From Streptomyces anulatus (lineage in GTDB: Bacteria > Actinomycetota > Actinomycetes > Streptomycetales > Streptomycetaceae): a stretch of DNA of 64,000 bases. Location: NCBI RefSeq assembly GCF_014650675.1, contig NZ_BMVK01000007.1, positions 248,001 to 312,000 on the forward strand. Direction: 5' to 3'. Under the pieces are notes generated by a model. It was not told where the DNA came from, ran no database searches, and saw nothing but the letters and a program-made list of their open reading frames with translations. The translations under genes were made by a program, and so were the position numbers. Of this stretch, positions 43,839-52,799 are shown one piece after another. The stretch's first letter is position 1. Every line of letters starts with the position of its first letter.

Positions 43839-46391
43839 ATGTCTCGAGACGGAGCGGCTCCGAGCCCTGCCGAAGCCCTCGAGGAATTGCGCAGGGAGTT
43901 GAGGGACGCGCTCGCCCGGACCGGGTGGACACAAGAGACACTCGGGCACTTTGCCGACCTCAAACGAACAACCGTCAACCAAGCCCTCAGCTCGAAGGTA
44001 GCCAAGCCCCCGTCCCGGAGGACGGTCACAAGGCTGATGAAGGCCCTCAAGCTCCAGGACAAGAAGGACTACTTGCTGGGTCTGCACACGGCTGCCGAAG
44101 CCACGAGTTCCAGAAACCTCACGGCCGAAGCACCCGCGCCGCTCGGCCTGTCCATCGCGGAACTGGACGACGCCTTCGCGGTGGAGCATCTGGAGGTCCA
44201 CCGCAGCATCGACCCGGGTCAGCCGACCCTGAGCGCGCTCACCCCGTACATCAGCCGTGGCCATGACGTCTGGCTCGCCGGCAATGCCTTGAAGGCCCAG
44301 ACCTCAAGTCGCATGGCGGTACTGGTCGGGGACTCGTCGACGGGCAAGACCCGAGCCCTGCACGCACTTCTGAAGCGCAAGCAGTTCGCCGAGTGGCGAC
44401 TGCGGCAGCCCTACGACTCAGAGGGATTCCTCGCGGCGTATCACCGGGGCGAGATCGAGCCTCGGACGGTGCTGTGGATGAACGAGTCCCAGCGCTTTCT
44501 GGATGGTCCACGAGGAGAGGAAACCGCACGTGCGCTTCTGGGCCTACTGGCTGACCAGACAGTCAAGCCTGTGCTCATTCTCGGGACCTTATGGCGCGAA
44601 ATGCACGCCACTCTGACGGTGCGGCCCGTACGCGAAGGGCTCGATCCCCATGCGCATGCGCGCAGCGTCCTGGACGGTCGCTGTCGCGAGGTACCCGAGA
44701 AGTTCGACGACGAAGACATGGCGCAACTGGCCCTGCTCGCGCAAGAGGACCGGCGTCTGGCCCTCGCTATGGAGCACGGGGGGCGGCAGATCCCCCAGTT
44801 CCTCGCCGGCGCCCAGGAACTCGTACGGCGTTTCGAGACCGCGCCGACCGGCGCCAAAGCGGTGATCCGGGCGGCCATGGACGCACGGCGTCTCGGGCAT
44901 GGCCTGCTGATCGGCGATGCGTTCCTGCGAACCGCTGCTCCCGGCTATCTCACCGATCAGCAGTGGCAGTTACTGGGTGAGAATTGGTTCGAGGAAGCAC
45001 TCCAGTACGCAGGGAAGGAGTGCAAGGGAGTCCCCGGCCCCCTCACGCCTCACAAGCCCCGCCCCGGGGAGGCATCGCCGTCGGGCGCGGTCTACCGGCT
45101 CGCCGACTACCTGGAGCAGTATGCCCGGGACACCTTCCGCTACGAAATGGCTCCGACCGGTTTCTGGACCGCCGCTGTGCACAGCGTGACCAGTCCGCCC
45201 GATCTCGTCGCACTCGCCGGCTCTGCCGAAGCCCGGCTCCTTCTGAGCCACTCGGCACGGCTCTACCGTGCCGCTGCGCAGGCCGGGCTGCCTCACGGCT
45301 GGGTCCACCTCGGCAAACTGCACGCACGAGCGGGCGACTCCGACGGGGCCACCCACTTCTTCCGGACCGCGGCCGATACCGGGGAATTCCGCGGTCACCT
45401 GGAACTGGCCCATATACGCACGAAGGCCGGAGACACCTCCACGGCTCTGCGCCTCTACCAAGCCGCGGCACGGATCGCGGCGGCCACTGCCGATCCCTCC
45501 GAAGCCGACCTTCTCGTGGTGACTCTGGCTGATCCCCTCGCCAGGGCGGGAGACTTCGAGGGAGCGGAGGAGCTGTGCCGTGCCTTGATCGCCCGCGGCG
45601 GCGACCACCAATGGCTGTGGTCCTATGCGGCGAGACTGCGCCTGAGTGCCGGAGACCGAGAGGGGGCCGAACCGCACGCGCGGGAAGCGGCTCGCAGGGG
45701 TGACGGCAACGCGATGCTCAAGCTCGTCGACGGATGGCGGTCGGCCGGAGACGCGGCCCGAGCTGATCGTCTGTACGACGAGATGATCGACCTCAGTACC
45801 CCGCTGGATCTGGGGGAATTGGCTTCCTCGCTGGAGAAGGAGAGCCCGGGGCAGGCTGAACACCTGTATCGGATCATCGACGAGCGAGAGGGCAACGGTG
45901 CCACAGCCTTGTGGATCAGAGCTGCCCGCCTCCTTGAAGCCGGGGACCGCTCCGAGGCCGAACGGCTCTTCCATGCCTCGGTCGACGCCGGGGACCCAGC
46001 CGGGCTGTACAACCTGGGCAGCTTGCGCCTGGAAGCCGAGGACTGGGGCGGAGCCGAGCAGTACGCGTTGCGTGCCGTCGCCGAGGAAGGCAGCAATCTG
46101 CTCCTGAACGAACTGGACCTGGCATATCGGCACACCGGTCAGACTGACCGACTCCGCGCGCTGTACCAGCAACTCATCGAGGCTGGTCACTCCGAGGCTC
46201 TCACGGGCCTCGTCCGGCTATTGGACGAGGCCGGTGAACATGCCGAAGCCGACCGCCTCGCGTTCAGATCGATCGCCGCGGGTGAATCGGCAGTGCTCTG
46301 GATGCTGAGCCGACCCGACAACCCGCGCCACCAACGGTTGCTCCAGTACGGCCTTGAGCCCGACGGCAGTATCGCCGACCCGTGGTGGTGA
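43839..46391 (+). CDS. HTH - P-loop NTPase - repeat-domain protein
   Basis: 850 residues from ATG 43839 behind GAGGGAG. Residues ~15-80 form an HTH (RTGWTQETLGHFADLKRTTV and NQALSSKV). A P-loop NTPase follows, with Walker A VGDSSTGKTRA (~162-172) and Walker B TVLWMNESQRFL (~208). Residues ~470-840 are TPR/Sel1-like repeats rich in A-x-x-A/G-D patterns. The layout recalls STAND-type signalling ATPases, where C-terminal repeats sense a ligand and the N-terminus responds, here possibly by DNA binding. No effector nuclease or TIR domain is visible. Streptomyces carry many such proteins; function unknown. Confidence 0.75.
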   Translation: MSRDGAAPSPAEALEELRRELRDALARTGWTQETLGHFADLKRTTVNQALSSKVAKPPSRRTVTRLMKALKLQDKKDYLLGLHTAAEATSSRNLTAEAPAPLGLSIAELDDAFAVEHLEVHRSIDPGQPTLSALTPYISRGHDVWLAGNALKAQTSSRMAVLVGDSSTGKTRALHALLKRKQFAEWRLRQPYDSEGFLAAYHRGEIEPRTVLWMNESQRFLDGPRGEETARALLGLLADQTVKPVLILGTLWREMHATLTVRPVREGLDPHAHARSVLDGRCREVPEKFDDEDMAQLALLAQEDRRLALAMEHGGRQIPQFLAGAQELVRRFETAPTGAKAVIRAAMDARRLGHGLLIGDAFLRTAAPGYLTDQQWQLLGENWFEEALQYAGKECKGVPGPLTPHKPRPGEASPSGAVYRLADYLEQYARDTFRYEMAPTGFWTAAVHSVTSPPDLVALAGSAEARLLLSHSARLYRAAAQAGLPHGWVHLGKLHARAGDSDGATHFFRTAADTGEFRGHLELAHIRTKAGDTSTALRLYQAAARIAAATADPSEADLLVVTLADPLARAGDFEGAEELCRALIARGGDHQWLWSYAARLRLSAGDREGAEPHAREAARRGDGNAMLKLVDGWRSAGDAARADRLYDEMIDLSTPLDLGELASSLEKESPGQAEHLYRIIDEREGNGATALWIRAARLLEAGDRSEAERLFHASVDAGDPAGLYNLGSLRLEAEDWGGAEQYALRAVAEEGSNLLLNELDLAYRHTGQTDRLRALYQQLIEAGHSEALTGLVRLLDEAGEHAEADRLAFRSIAAGESAVLWMLSRPDNPRHQRLLQYGLEPDGSIADPWW

Positions 46392-46564
46392 GAAGTCCTC
46401 ACCCTCCGCGAGTCGGCCAAGAAGCGCGCTGACGTTCGTACGAGGGCAACCAGCGACGCATGAGACCCGCCGCACCCAGGACACCGAGCTCACGGGCTGA
46501 TCACGCTCGGTCCAAGGGGCATTCGGTGCGGCCGGGATTCGACGCTACAGTCCCGTCACGCTGA

Positions 46565-46987
46565 TCAGCCAAGGAAGCTCAGACGCACCTGCCGCTCCCG
46601 GTTGTCCTTGTTGGTGTCCACCAGGCAAACCGACTGCCAGGTCCCCAGCTCCAGCCTGCCGCCGATCACCGGCAGGGTGGCGTGCGGCGGGACCAGGGCG
46701 GGGAGCACGTGGTCGCGGCCGTGGCCGGGGCTGCCGTGGCGGTGCTGCCAGCGGTCGTCGGCGGGGAGCAGGTGGTGGAGGGCGGCCAGCAGGTCGTCGT
46801 CGCTGCCCGCGCCGGTCTCCAGCACGGCGATGCCGGCGGTGGCGTGCGGGACGAAAACGTTGAGCAGGCCGTCGCGGCCGGGTGCGGTGCGGGTGAGGAA
46901 CTCCTCGCAGGCGCGCGTCAGGTCCGTGACGCTCTCGGACGTACCCGTGGTGATGTTCAGGACCGTGGTGGTGAAGGAATCGGACAT
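46565..46987 (-). CDS. YjbQ/UPF0047-family protein
   Basis: 140 residues, the usual length. Conserved stretches VPHATAGIAVLE, HGSPGHGRDHVLPALV and the C-terminal GTWQSVCLVDTN are all present. Members form trimers with metal/phosphate-binding His residues and are annotated as secondary thiamine-phosphate synthases on the basis of E. coli YjbQ. The physiological role is uncertain. It is monocistronic, opposite to the neighbouring ssu operon, with 173 nt of non-coding DNA on its 3' side. Confidence 0.88.
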   Translation of the reverse strand: MSDSFTTTVLNITTGTSESVTDLTRACEEFLTRTAPGRDGLLNVFVPHATAGIAVLETGAGSDDDLLAALHHLLPADDRWQHRHGSPGHGRDHVLPALVPPHATLPVIGGRLELGTWQSVCLVDTNKDNRERQVRLSFLG

Positions 46988-47042
46988 GCCTCCATCTTCG
47001 CCCCACTGGCGTGAGATGACGCGTCCACGCTCCGAGACACCA

Positions 47043-47072
47043 TTGACCGTGTCCCGACCGGATGGCTACGTT
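47043..47072 (+). promoter_or_regulatory. Candidate promoter for the ssu leader transcript
   Basis: TTGACC (47043-47048) and TACGTT (47067-47072) are spaced by 18 bp. The predicted start of transcription would fall at or next to ATG 47080, 7 nt after the -10 box, which implies a leaderless message for the leader peptide. Confidence 0.6.
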
Positions 47073-47079
47073 CAGCGCC

Positions 47080-47163
47080 ATGTTCCGATCAGCTCTGCTC
47101 ACTTCGCGCGGTCACATCGACCTGCTGCGAGTGGCCTCCGCCGCGTGTTGTCGCGGCTGCTGA
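47080..47163 (+). CDS. Cys-rich leader peptide of the sulfonate operon
   Basis: 27 residues, ending ...HIDLLRVASAACCRGC before TGA. The HIDLxRVASA core followed by terminal cysteines is the well-known leader peptide of actinobacterial sulfur-assimilation operons. Three Cys codons fall in the last five positions, so ribosome stalling when Cys-tRNA is low could control downstream attenuation. There is no ribosome site, consistent with leaderless translation. The ssu genes begin 337 nt further on. Confidence 0.85.
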   Translation: MFRSALLTSRGHIDLLRVASAACCRGC

Positions 47164-47500
47164 CGTTCTCCCAGCGACTTCCGGAGCGTTTCCCGCCGCA
47201 CGGCCGCGCCTGCGGTAGGGCGTCGCTCGCCCTTCCGTAGTCGTGTTGGTCGCCCTGGTCGCGTAGTCGCGTCCGGTCCCGCCTCGTCGGGTGCCCGGCG
47301 CCCGGCGCCCGTTGAGCACACCGCGTTTCTCCTGCCTTCCGATGCCCCGCCCGTCCTCCGGTCGGTCGTGGTGTGTGGGTTCGGAGTGCCCCTGCGTGCT
47401 CACGCGCCCTGGCCGACCCTGCTTCTCCGCGTCCCCTCACCTCCTCCCAATCGGCTTTCGCCTTTCGCCCCGCATCCGTGCGGCCTTCCGTGGAGCCCTC
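47164..47500 (+). promoter_or_regulatory. Leader region with attenuator-like hairpins before ssuC
   Basis: Two hairpins stand out. One is GGGCG/CGCCC with a TCGCT loop (47218-47232). The other is GGGTGCC/GGCGCCC with an 8-nt loop (47289-47310), followed by a pyrimidine-richer stretch. Their position after the Cys leader peptide fits an attenuator. No gene is supported in the 337 bp. Confidence 0.5.
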
Positions 47501-48391
47501 ATGACCATCAGCCATGCGCCGCCACCACCCGGCCTGTCCGTTGCCCCGGAGAAATCCTCCGCGCCGAGCCGTACGCCGCCGGATTTGCAGGCGGTGGTTC
47601 CGGCGTCCGTGCGGCGGTCTCGGCTGCGGTCCGCTCCGCGGTGGGTGCGGCGGGCGGTGGGGCCGTTGCTGTTGCTCGCGTTGTGGCAGGTGTTCAGCGC
47701 CACGGGGGTGCTGCATCCCGATGTGCTCGCCTCACCCGGGACCATCGCCCGCGCCGGCGCCGATCTGGTGGCCGACGGGACGCTGCCCGCCGCGATGGGG
47801 GTCTCGCTCCAGCGGGTGGTCGTGGGGCTCCTGCTCGGCGGGGTCGTCGGGACGGCGCTCGCGCTCGTGTCGGGGCTGTCACGGCTCGGGGAGGATCTGG
47901 TCGACGCGACCGTGCAGATGCTGCGCACGGTGCCCTGGGTGGGGCTGATCCCGCTGTTCATCATCTGGCTCGGGATCGGCGAGGCGCCGAAGGTGGCCCT
48001 CATCGCGCTCGGGGTGGCCTTCCATCTGTACCTCAACGTCTATGCGGGAATCCGTGGCGTCGACGCCCAACTCATCGAAGCCGGTGAGTCGTTGGGGCTC
48101 GGGCGGTGGGGGCTGGTGCGGCATGTGGTGCTGCCGGGGGCGCTGCCCGGGGCCATGACCGGGCTGCGGTACTCGCTGGCGACGGCCTGGCTCGCGCTCG
48201 TCTTCGGTGAGTCGATCAACGCCGACGCCGGGATCGGGTTCCTGATGAACCAGGCCCGTGAGTTCTTCCGGACCGACGTGATCGTCGTCTGTCTCGTCGT
48301 GTACGCCTTCCTCGGCCTCACCGCCGACGTCATCGTCCGGATCCTCGAAAGGCTGCTGCTGCAATGGCGACCGACCTTCACCGGCCAGTGA
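47501..48391 (+). CDS. ssuC: Sulfonate ABC transporter permease
   Basis: 296 residues from ATG 47501. A ~45-residue polar N-terminus leads into a membrane permease domain with about six segments and the EAA loop EAGESLGLGRWGLVRHVVLP. The product and order match aliphatic-sulfonate importers (SsuC/TauC). It overlaps ssuB by 28 nt. Upstream in-frame ATGs near 47291 would run through the attenuator region and are rejected. Confidence 0.9.
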   Translation: MTISHAPPPPGLSVAPEKSSAPSRTPPDLQAVVPASVRRSRLRSAPRWVRRAVGPLLLLALWQVFSATGVLHPDVLASPGTIARAGADLVADGTLPAAMGVSLQRVVVGLLLGGVVGTALALVSGLSRLGEDLVDATVQMLRTVPWVGLIPLFIIWLGIGEAPKVALIALGVAFHLYLNVYAGIRGVDAQLIEAGESLGLGRWGLVRHVVLPGALPGAMTGLRYSLATAWLALVFGESINADAGIGFLMNQAREFFRTDVIVVCLVVYAFLGLTADVIVRILERLLLQWRPTFTGQ

Positions 48392-49284
48392 AAGAAACGC
48401 TTGCCCCCGACCCGAGGTCCGCGGCGTCGGCCGGTGCCCCGGAGGCCGCCGTACGGGTCGCAGGGCTCACCCGCGCCTTCGACGGGCGCCCGGTCATCGA
48501 CGACCTCGATCTCACTCTGAGGGCAGGCGAGTTCACCGCGCTGCTCGGGCGCAGCGGCTGCGGCAAGTCGACCCTGCTGCGGGTGCTCGCCGGGCTCGAC
48601 CGGGAGATCTCGGGCACCGTCCTGGTGCCCCGCCGACGCGCGGTCGCCTTCCAGGCCCCGCGCCTGATGCCGTGGAAGCGTGTCTGGCGCAACGTCCTGC
48701 TCGGGCTGCCGGGCAAACCCGAACGCGCCGTGGCGGAGGGGGCGTTGGCGGAGGTCGGGCTGGCGGAGCGGGCCGGGGCGTGGCCCAAGACGCTGTCCGG
48801 CGGGGAGGCGCAGCGTGCTTCGCTGGCCAGGGCCCTGGTGCGCGAGCCCGATCTGCTGCTGCTCGACGAGCCCTTCGGCGCGCTGGACGCCCTGACCCGG
48901 ATCAAGGCCCAGCAGCTCGTCGCCGAGCTCTGGCAGCGGCGCGGCTGCGCCGTGCTCCTGGTCACCCATGACGTGGACGAGGCCCTGCTGCTGGCCGACC
49001 GGGCGCTGGTGATGCGGGAGGGGCGCATCGCGTACGACACGCCCGTCGCGCTGGACCGGCCGCGCGGGGTCGGCTCCCCCGGGTTCGCCGACCTGCGCGC
49101 CCGGCTGCTCACCGAACTGGGCGTCGAGGGCGGGGGCGGCGTCGAAGGCAAGGGCCGTGCCCACGGTGGGCCCGGCGCACCGGCCGATGAGAAGCCGTCC
49201 GTCGCCGCCGGCCCGTCCGGTCCGGGGCCGGCGAAGGCCCCCGACGAATCGTCCGCACACCCCCGTCACGGAGACGCGTCATGA
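48364..49284 (+). CDS. ssuB: Sulfonate ABC transporter ATPase
   Basis: 306 residues. Walker A GRSGCGKSTLL, Q-loop VAFQAPRLMPW, signature LSGGEAQRASLARAL, Walker B LLLDEPFGALD and H-loop VTHDVDEALLL are intact. A Gly/Pro/Ala-rich tail of ~55 residues beyond the ATPase core is longer than usual and of unknown use. Overlap with ssuC (28 nt) and ssuA (4 nt) indicates translational coupling. Confidence 0.93.
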   Translation: MATDLHRPVKETLAPDPRSAASAGAPEAAVRVAGLTRAFDGRPVIDDLDLTLRAGEFTALLGRSGCGKSTLLRVLAGLDREISGTVLVPRRRAVAFQAPRLMPWKRVWRNVLLGLPGKPERAVAEGALAEVGLAERAGAWPKTLSGGEAQRASLARALVREPDLLLLDEPFGALDALTRIKAQQLVAELWQRRGCAVLLVTHDVDEALLLADRALVMREGRIAYDTPVALDRPRGVGSPGFADLRARLLTELGVEGGGGVEGKGRAHGGPGAPADEKPSVAAGPSGPGPAKAPDESSAHPRHGDAS

Positions 49285-50309
49285 AACGCCGTACCCTGCC
49301 CGCCCTGCTCCTTCCCCTCGCCCTGCTTCTCTCCGCGTGCGGCGGCGCCTCCTCCGCGAACTCGGGAGGCAGCACGGACGGGAAGGGCAGCCTCACGCTC
49401 AACGTCGGTGACCAGAAGGGTGGTTACGAGGCGATCCTGCGGGCCTCCGGGGAGCTCGACGACCTCGGCTACCGCATCAAGTGGTCCACCTTCACCTCGG
49501 GACCGCCCCTGCTGGAGGCCGTGAGCGCCGGGGCGGTGGACATCGGAGGCGTGGGCAACACGCCGCCCGTCTTCGCCGCGGGGGCCGACTCGAACATCGC
49601 CGTCGTCGGCGCCACGCACGGCTCGTCGGCCGGTGAGGTCATCGTCGTGCCCGAGGACTCGCCGTTGAAGAGGCCCGCCCAGCTCAAGGGCAGGTCCATC
49701 GCCGTGGCGCAGGGCAGTTCGGCCCACTTCCAGCTGGTCGCCTCGCTCAAGAAGGCCGGGCTCGGGATCGAGGACGTGAAGCTGAACTACCTTCAGCCCG
49801 CCGACGCGCTCGCCGCGTTCAGCCGGGGAAAGGTCGACGCCTGGGCGATCTGGGACCCGTACACCTCGCAGGTCCTGCGCACGGCGGACGCCCGGGTCCT
49901 CACGACCGGCGAGGGCGTCGTCAACGGCCTCGGTTTCCAGGTCGCTTCGCCCGTCTCGCTCAAGGACGGGAAGAAGTCGAAGGCCATCGGCGACCTGCTC
50001 GTCCGGCTGGAGCGGGCCCAGAAGTGGGTCTTCGAGCACCCGGAGGAGTGGGCGAAGGTCTGGGCGAAGGAGACCGGGCTGCCCTACGAGGTGGCGCTGG
50101 ACGCCGTGAAGCTCAGCTACGGCACCCGCGTCCCGGTCGCGATCGACGCCGCGGCCATCGCCTCCGAGCAGGAGATCGCCGACACCTTCGCCGAGCTGAA
50201 GCTGATTCCGCGACGGTTCGACTTCGAGGACTACGTCGACACCCGGTTCAACCGTGACCTCCCCGCTTCCTCCACCGCACCGCGCTCCTACGGAAAGGCC
50301 TCATCGTGA
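49281..50309 (+). CDS. ssuA: Sulfonate-binding lipoprotein
   Basis: 342 residues. A lipoprotein signal ends at LLLSAC with Cys 20. The body is a periplasmic-binding fold of the SsuA/NrtA type (VGDQKGGYEAILRASGEL, then GAVDIGGVGNTPPVFA and WAIWDPYTSQVL). It captures alkanesulfonates for the SsuBC transporter. Its ATGA start overlaps the ssuB stop, and its own stop overlaps the ssuD GTG. Confidence 0.93.
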   Translation: MKRRTLPALLLPLALLLSACGGASSANSGGSTDGKGSLTLNVGDQKGGYEAILRASGELDDLGYRIKWSTFTSGPPLLEAVSAGAVDIGGVGNTPPVFAAGADSNIAVVGATHGSSAGEVIVVPEDSPLKRPAQLKGRSIAVAQGSSAHFQLVASLKKAGLGIEDVKLNYLQPADALAAFSRGKVDAWAIWDPYTSQVLRTADARVLTTGEGVVNGLGFQVASPVSLKDGKKSKAIGDLLVRLERAQKWVFEHPEEWAKVWAKETGLPYEVALDAVKLSYGTRVPVAIDAAAIASEQEIADTFAELKLIPRRFDFEDYVDTRFNRDLPASSTAPRSYGKASS

Positions 50310-51514
50310 ACGTCCATCTGCACTGGTTCCTGCCCACCGGGGGCGACGGCAGGACGCTCGTCGACCGGCACGCGTACACCGACGGCGGCATCAAGCGCGA
50401 CCGGATCACCCCGGTGAGCGGGGTGCGGGCCCCGGACATCGAGTATCTGACCCAGATCGCCAAAGCGGCCGAGCAGTTGGGCTTCGAGGCGGTGCTGACT
50501 CCCACGGGTACGTGGTGCGAGGACGCCTGGCTGACCACGGTGGCGCTCGCGCAGCACACCGAGCGGCTGAAGTTCCTCGTGGCGTTCCGGCCGGGGGTCA
50601 TCTCCCCGGTGCTGGCCGCCCAGATGGCCGCCACGTATCAGCGGATCACCCGGGGGCGGCTGCTGCTCAACGTGGTGACCGGGGGCGACTCGACGGAGCA
50701 GCGGCGGTTCGGGGACCACCTGGACCACGACCGGCGCTATGCGCGGACCGCGGAGTTCCTGTCGGTGGTGCGGGGCGCCTGGAGCGGGCAGCCGTACGAC
50801 TTCGACGGTGAGCACTACCAGGTGGAGGGCGGGCTGACCGCGCTGCCGCCGGACCCGCTGCCGGAGATCTTCTTCGGCGGGTCATCGGCTGCCGCGGGGC
50901 CGGTGGCCGCGGCCCATGCCGACGTCTATCTGACCTGGGGCGAGCCGCCGGCCGCGGTGAAGGAGAAGATCGACTGGATTCGCGGCCTGGCGGAGGAGCA
51001 GGGTCGCACGGTCCGGTTCGGCATCCGGCTGCACACCATTTCGCGGGACTCCTCGCGGGAGGCGTGGGCCACCGCCGACCGGCTGCTGGGCGACCTCGAT
51101 CCGGACACGATCGCGGCGGCGCAGCAGGCGCTGGGGAAGAGCGAGTCGGTCGGGCAGCAGCGGATGCTGGCGCTGCACGGCGGTTCGCGGGACAAGCTGG
51201 AGATCGCGCCGAACCTCTGGGCGGGTGTCGGTCTGGTGCGGGGCGGGGCCGGGACCGCGCTGGTGGGCAGCCATGCGGAGGTCGCGGACCGGATCGAGGA
51301 GTACCACGCGCTGGGCGTGGAGCACTTCGTGCTCTCCGGGTATCCGCATCTGGAGGAGGCGTACTGGTTCGGCGAGGGCGTCACCCCCGAGCTGGCCCGG
51401 CGCGGGCTGCTGCCGACCGTGCCCGCGTCCCCGCTGCTGGGCCGGACCGGCGCCGAGAGCCGGACCGCCCCGGCTCCGGGCGGGGCGCCGCTGCTGCTCG
51501 CCGGAGGCCGCTGA
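50306..51514 (+). CDS. ssuD: FMNH2-dependent alkanesulfonate monooxygenase
   Basis: 402 residues from GTG 50306. Luciferase-like TIM barrel with the SsuD hallmarks HWFLPTGGDGR, PTGTWCEDAW, LNVVTGGD and RFGIRLHTISRD. It cleaves C-S bonds of alkanesulfonates to an aldehyde and sulfite, using reduced FMN. The usual SsuE flavin reductase is not in this operon, so FMNH2 must come from elsewhere. It is slightly longer than E. coli SsuD because of an Ala/Gly tail. Confidence 0.93.
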   Translation: MNVHLHWFLPTGGDGRTLVDRHAYTDGGIKRDRITPVSGVRAPDIEYLTQIAKAAEQLGFEAVLTPTGTWCEDAWLTTVALAQHTERLKFLVAFRPGVISPVLAAQMAATYQRITRGRLLLNVVTGGDSTEQRRFGDHLDHDRRYARTAEFLSVVRGAWSGQPYDFDGEHYQVEGGLTALPPDPLPEIFFGGSSAAAGPVAAAHADVYLTWGEPPAAVKEKIDWIRGLAEEQGRTVRFGIRLHTISRDSSREAWATADRLLGDLDPDTIAAAQQALGKSESVGQQRMLALHGGSRDKLEIAPNLWAGVGLVRGGAGTALVGSHAEVADRIEEYHALGVEHFVLSGYPHLEEAYWFGEGVTPELARRGLLPTVPASPLLGRTGAESRTAPAPGGAPLLLAGGR

Positions 51515-51540
51515 GGCCCGCCGCTGACGCCTGCCGGCAT

Positions 51541-51586
51541 CGGGGCTCCGGGCGCCTTCCCCGTACGGGAAGATCCCGGAGCCCCG
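51541..51586 (+). terminator. Terminator of the ssu operon
   Basis: CGGGGCTCCGGG and CCCGGAGCCCCG form a 12-bp stem, and inner TTCCC/GGGAA bases extend the pairing. It starts 27 nt after the ssuD stop and precedes the monooxygenase gene, which therefore probably has its own promoter. Confidence 0.82.
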
Positions 51587-51602
51587 AGCAGTTAGTAGAA
51601 GC

Positions 51603-52733
51603 GTGAACATTTCTGGGGTGCGTGAGCTGGACGTGGTCGTGATCGGCGCGGGTCAGGCGGGGCTGTCCGCCGCGCACCACCTGCGCCGCGTCGGACTGGA
51701 GCCGGACGACGACTTCGTCGTGCTGGACCACGCGCCCCGGCCGGGCGGCGCGTGGCAGTTCCGCTGGCCCTCGCTGACGTACGGCAAGGTCCACGGGATG
51801 CACGCGCTGCCGGGCATGGAGCTGACCGGAGCCGACCCCGACCGGCCCTCGTCGGAGGTGATCGGCGCGTATTTCGCCGCGTACGAGGAGCGCTTCGACC
51901 TGCGGGTCCACCGCCCGGTGGAGGTGAGCGCCGTACGGGAGGGGAGCGGCGGGCGGCTGCTGGTGGAGACGTCCGAGGGGACGTACGCCCCGAGGGCCCT
52001 GATCAACGCGACCGGCACCTGGGACCGGCCGTTCTGGCCGCGCTACCCGGGCCAGGAGACGTTCCGGGGGCGGCAGTTGCACACGGCGAACTACCCGGGG
52101 CCCGAGGAGTTCGCGGGGCAGCGCGTCATCGTCGTCGGGGGCGGGGCCTCCGGTACGCAGCATCTGATGGAGATCGCCGGGTTCGCGGCCGACACCTTCT
52201 GGGTGACCCGGAGCGAACCGGTCTTCCGCGAGGGGCCGTTCACCGAGGAGTGGGGGCGGGCGGCCGTGGCGATGGTGGAGGAGCGGGTACGCAAGGGGCT
52301 GCCGCCGCGGAGCGTGGTCAGCGTGACCGGGCTGCCGATGACCGATGCGGTGCGGCGGGCCAGGGAGCAGGGGGCGCTGGACCGGCTGCCGATGTTCGAC
52401 CGGATCACGCCGGACGGCGTGGCCTGGGACGACGGCCGGGTCGTCGAGGCCGATGTGATCCTGTGGGCCACCGGGTTCCGGCCCGCCGTGGAGCATCTGG
52501 CGCCGCTGAAGCTGCGCGAGCCGGGCGGCGGCATCCGGGCCGAGGACACCCGAGCCGTACGCGACGGGCGTGTCCACCTCGTGGGGTACGGCCCGTCCGC
52601 CAGCACCATCGGCGCCAACCGCGCGGGCCGCGCGGCGGTCCGGTCGGTCATGCGGTTGCTGAAGGAGTCCGACGGCGGGCGGCCCGACCGGAACGCCGGA
52701 GCCGCTGTCGGCGCCCCGGTCTCCGGGGCCTGA
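51603..52733 (+). CDS. Flavin-containing monooxygenase-like NAD(P)/FAD protein
   Basis: 376 residues with a GTG start and a weak site. An N-terminal FAD fingerprint (VVVIGAGQAGLSAAHHL) and a second dinucleotide motif (VIVVGGGASGTQHL, ~175) mark the YhhW/FMO-type group, with ATGFRPAVEHL near the C-terminus. These enzymes oxygenate N or S atoms or act as thioredoxin-reductase-like proteins. The sulfonate neighbourhood hints at an S-substrate, which is inference. It is isolated from ssuD by a strong terminator. Confidence 0.82.
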   Translation: MNISGVRELDVVVIGAGQAGLSAAHHLRRVGLEPDDDFVVLDHAPRPGGAWQFRWPSLTYGKVHGMHALPGMELTGADPDRPSSEVIGAYFAAYEERFDLRVHRPVEVSAVREGSGGRLLVETSEGTYAPRALINATGTWDRPFWPRYPGQETFRGRQLHTANYPGPEEFAGQRVIVVGGGASGTQHLMEIAGFAADTFWVTRSEPVFREGPFTEEWGRAAVAMVEERVRKGLPPRSVVSVTGLPMTDAVRRAREQGALDRLPMFDRITPDGVAWDDGRVVEADVILWATGFRPAVEHLAPLKLREPGGGIRAEDTRAVRDGRVHLVGYGPSASTIGANRAGRAAVRSVMRLLKESDGGRPDRNAGAAVGAPVSGA

Positions 52734-52748
52734 GGCTCCGAAGCCCGA

Positions 52749-52774
52749 AGCCCCGGGCCCGTAGTCCCGGGGCT
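52749..52774. terminator. Bidirectional terminator between convergent genes
   Basis: AGCCCCGGG and CCCGGGGCT flank an 8-nt loop, 15 nt after the monooxygenase stop and 26 nt before the stop of the MltG-like gene on the other strand. Confidence 0.75.
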
Positions 52775-52799
52775 CGAAGTCCTTTGTCGGCGGAGCCGG

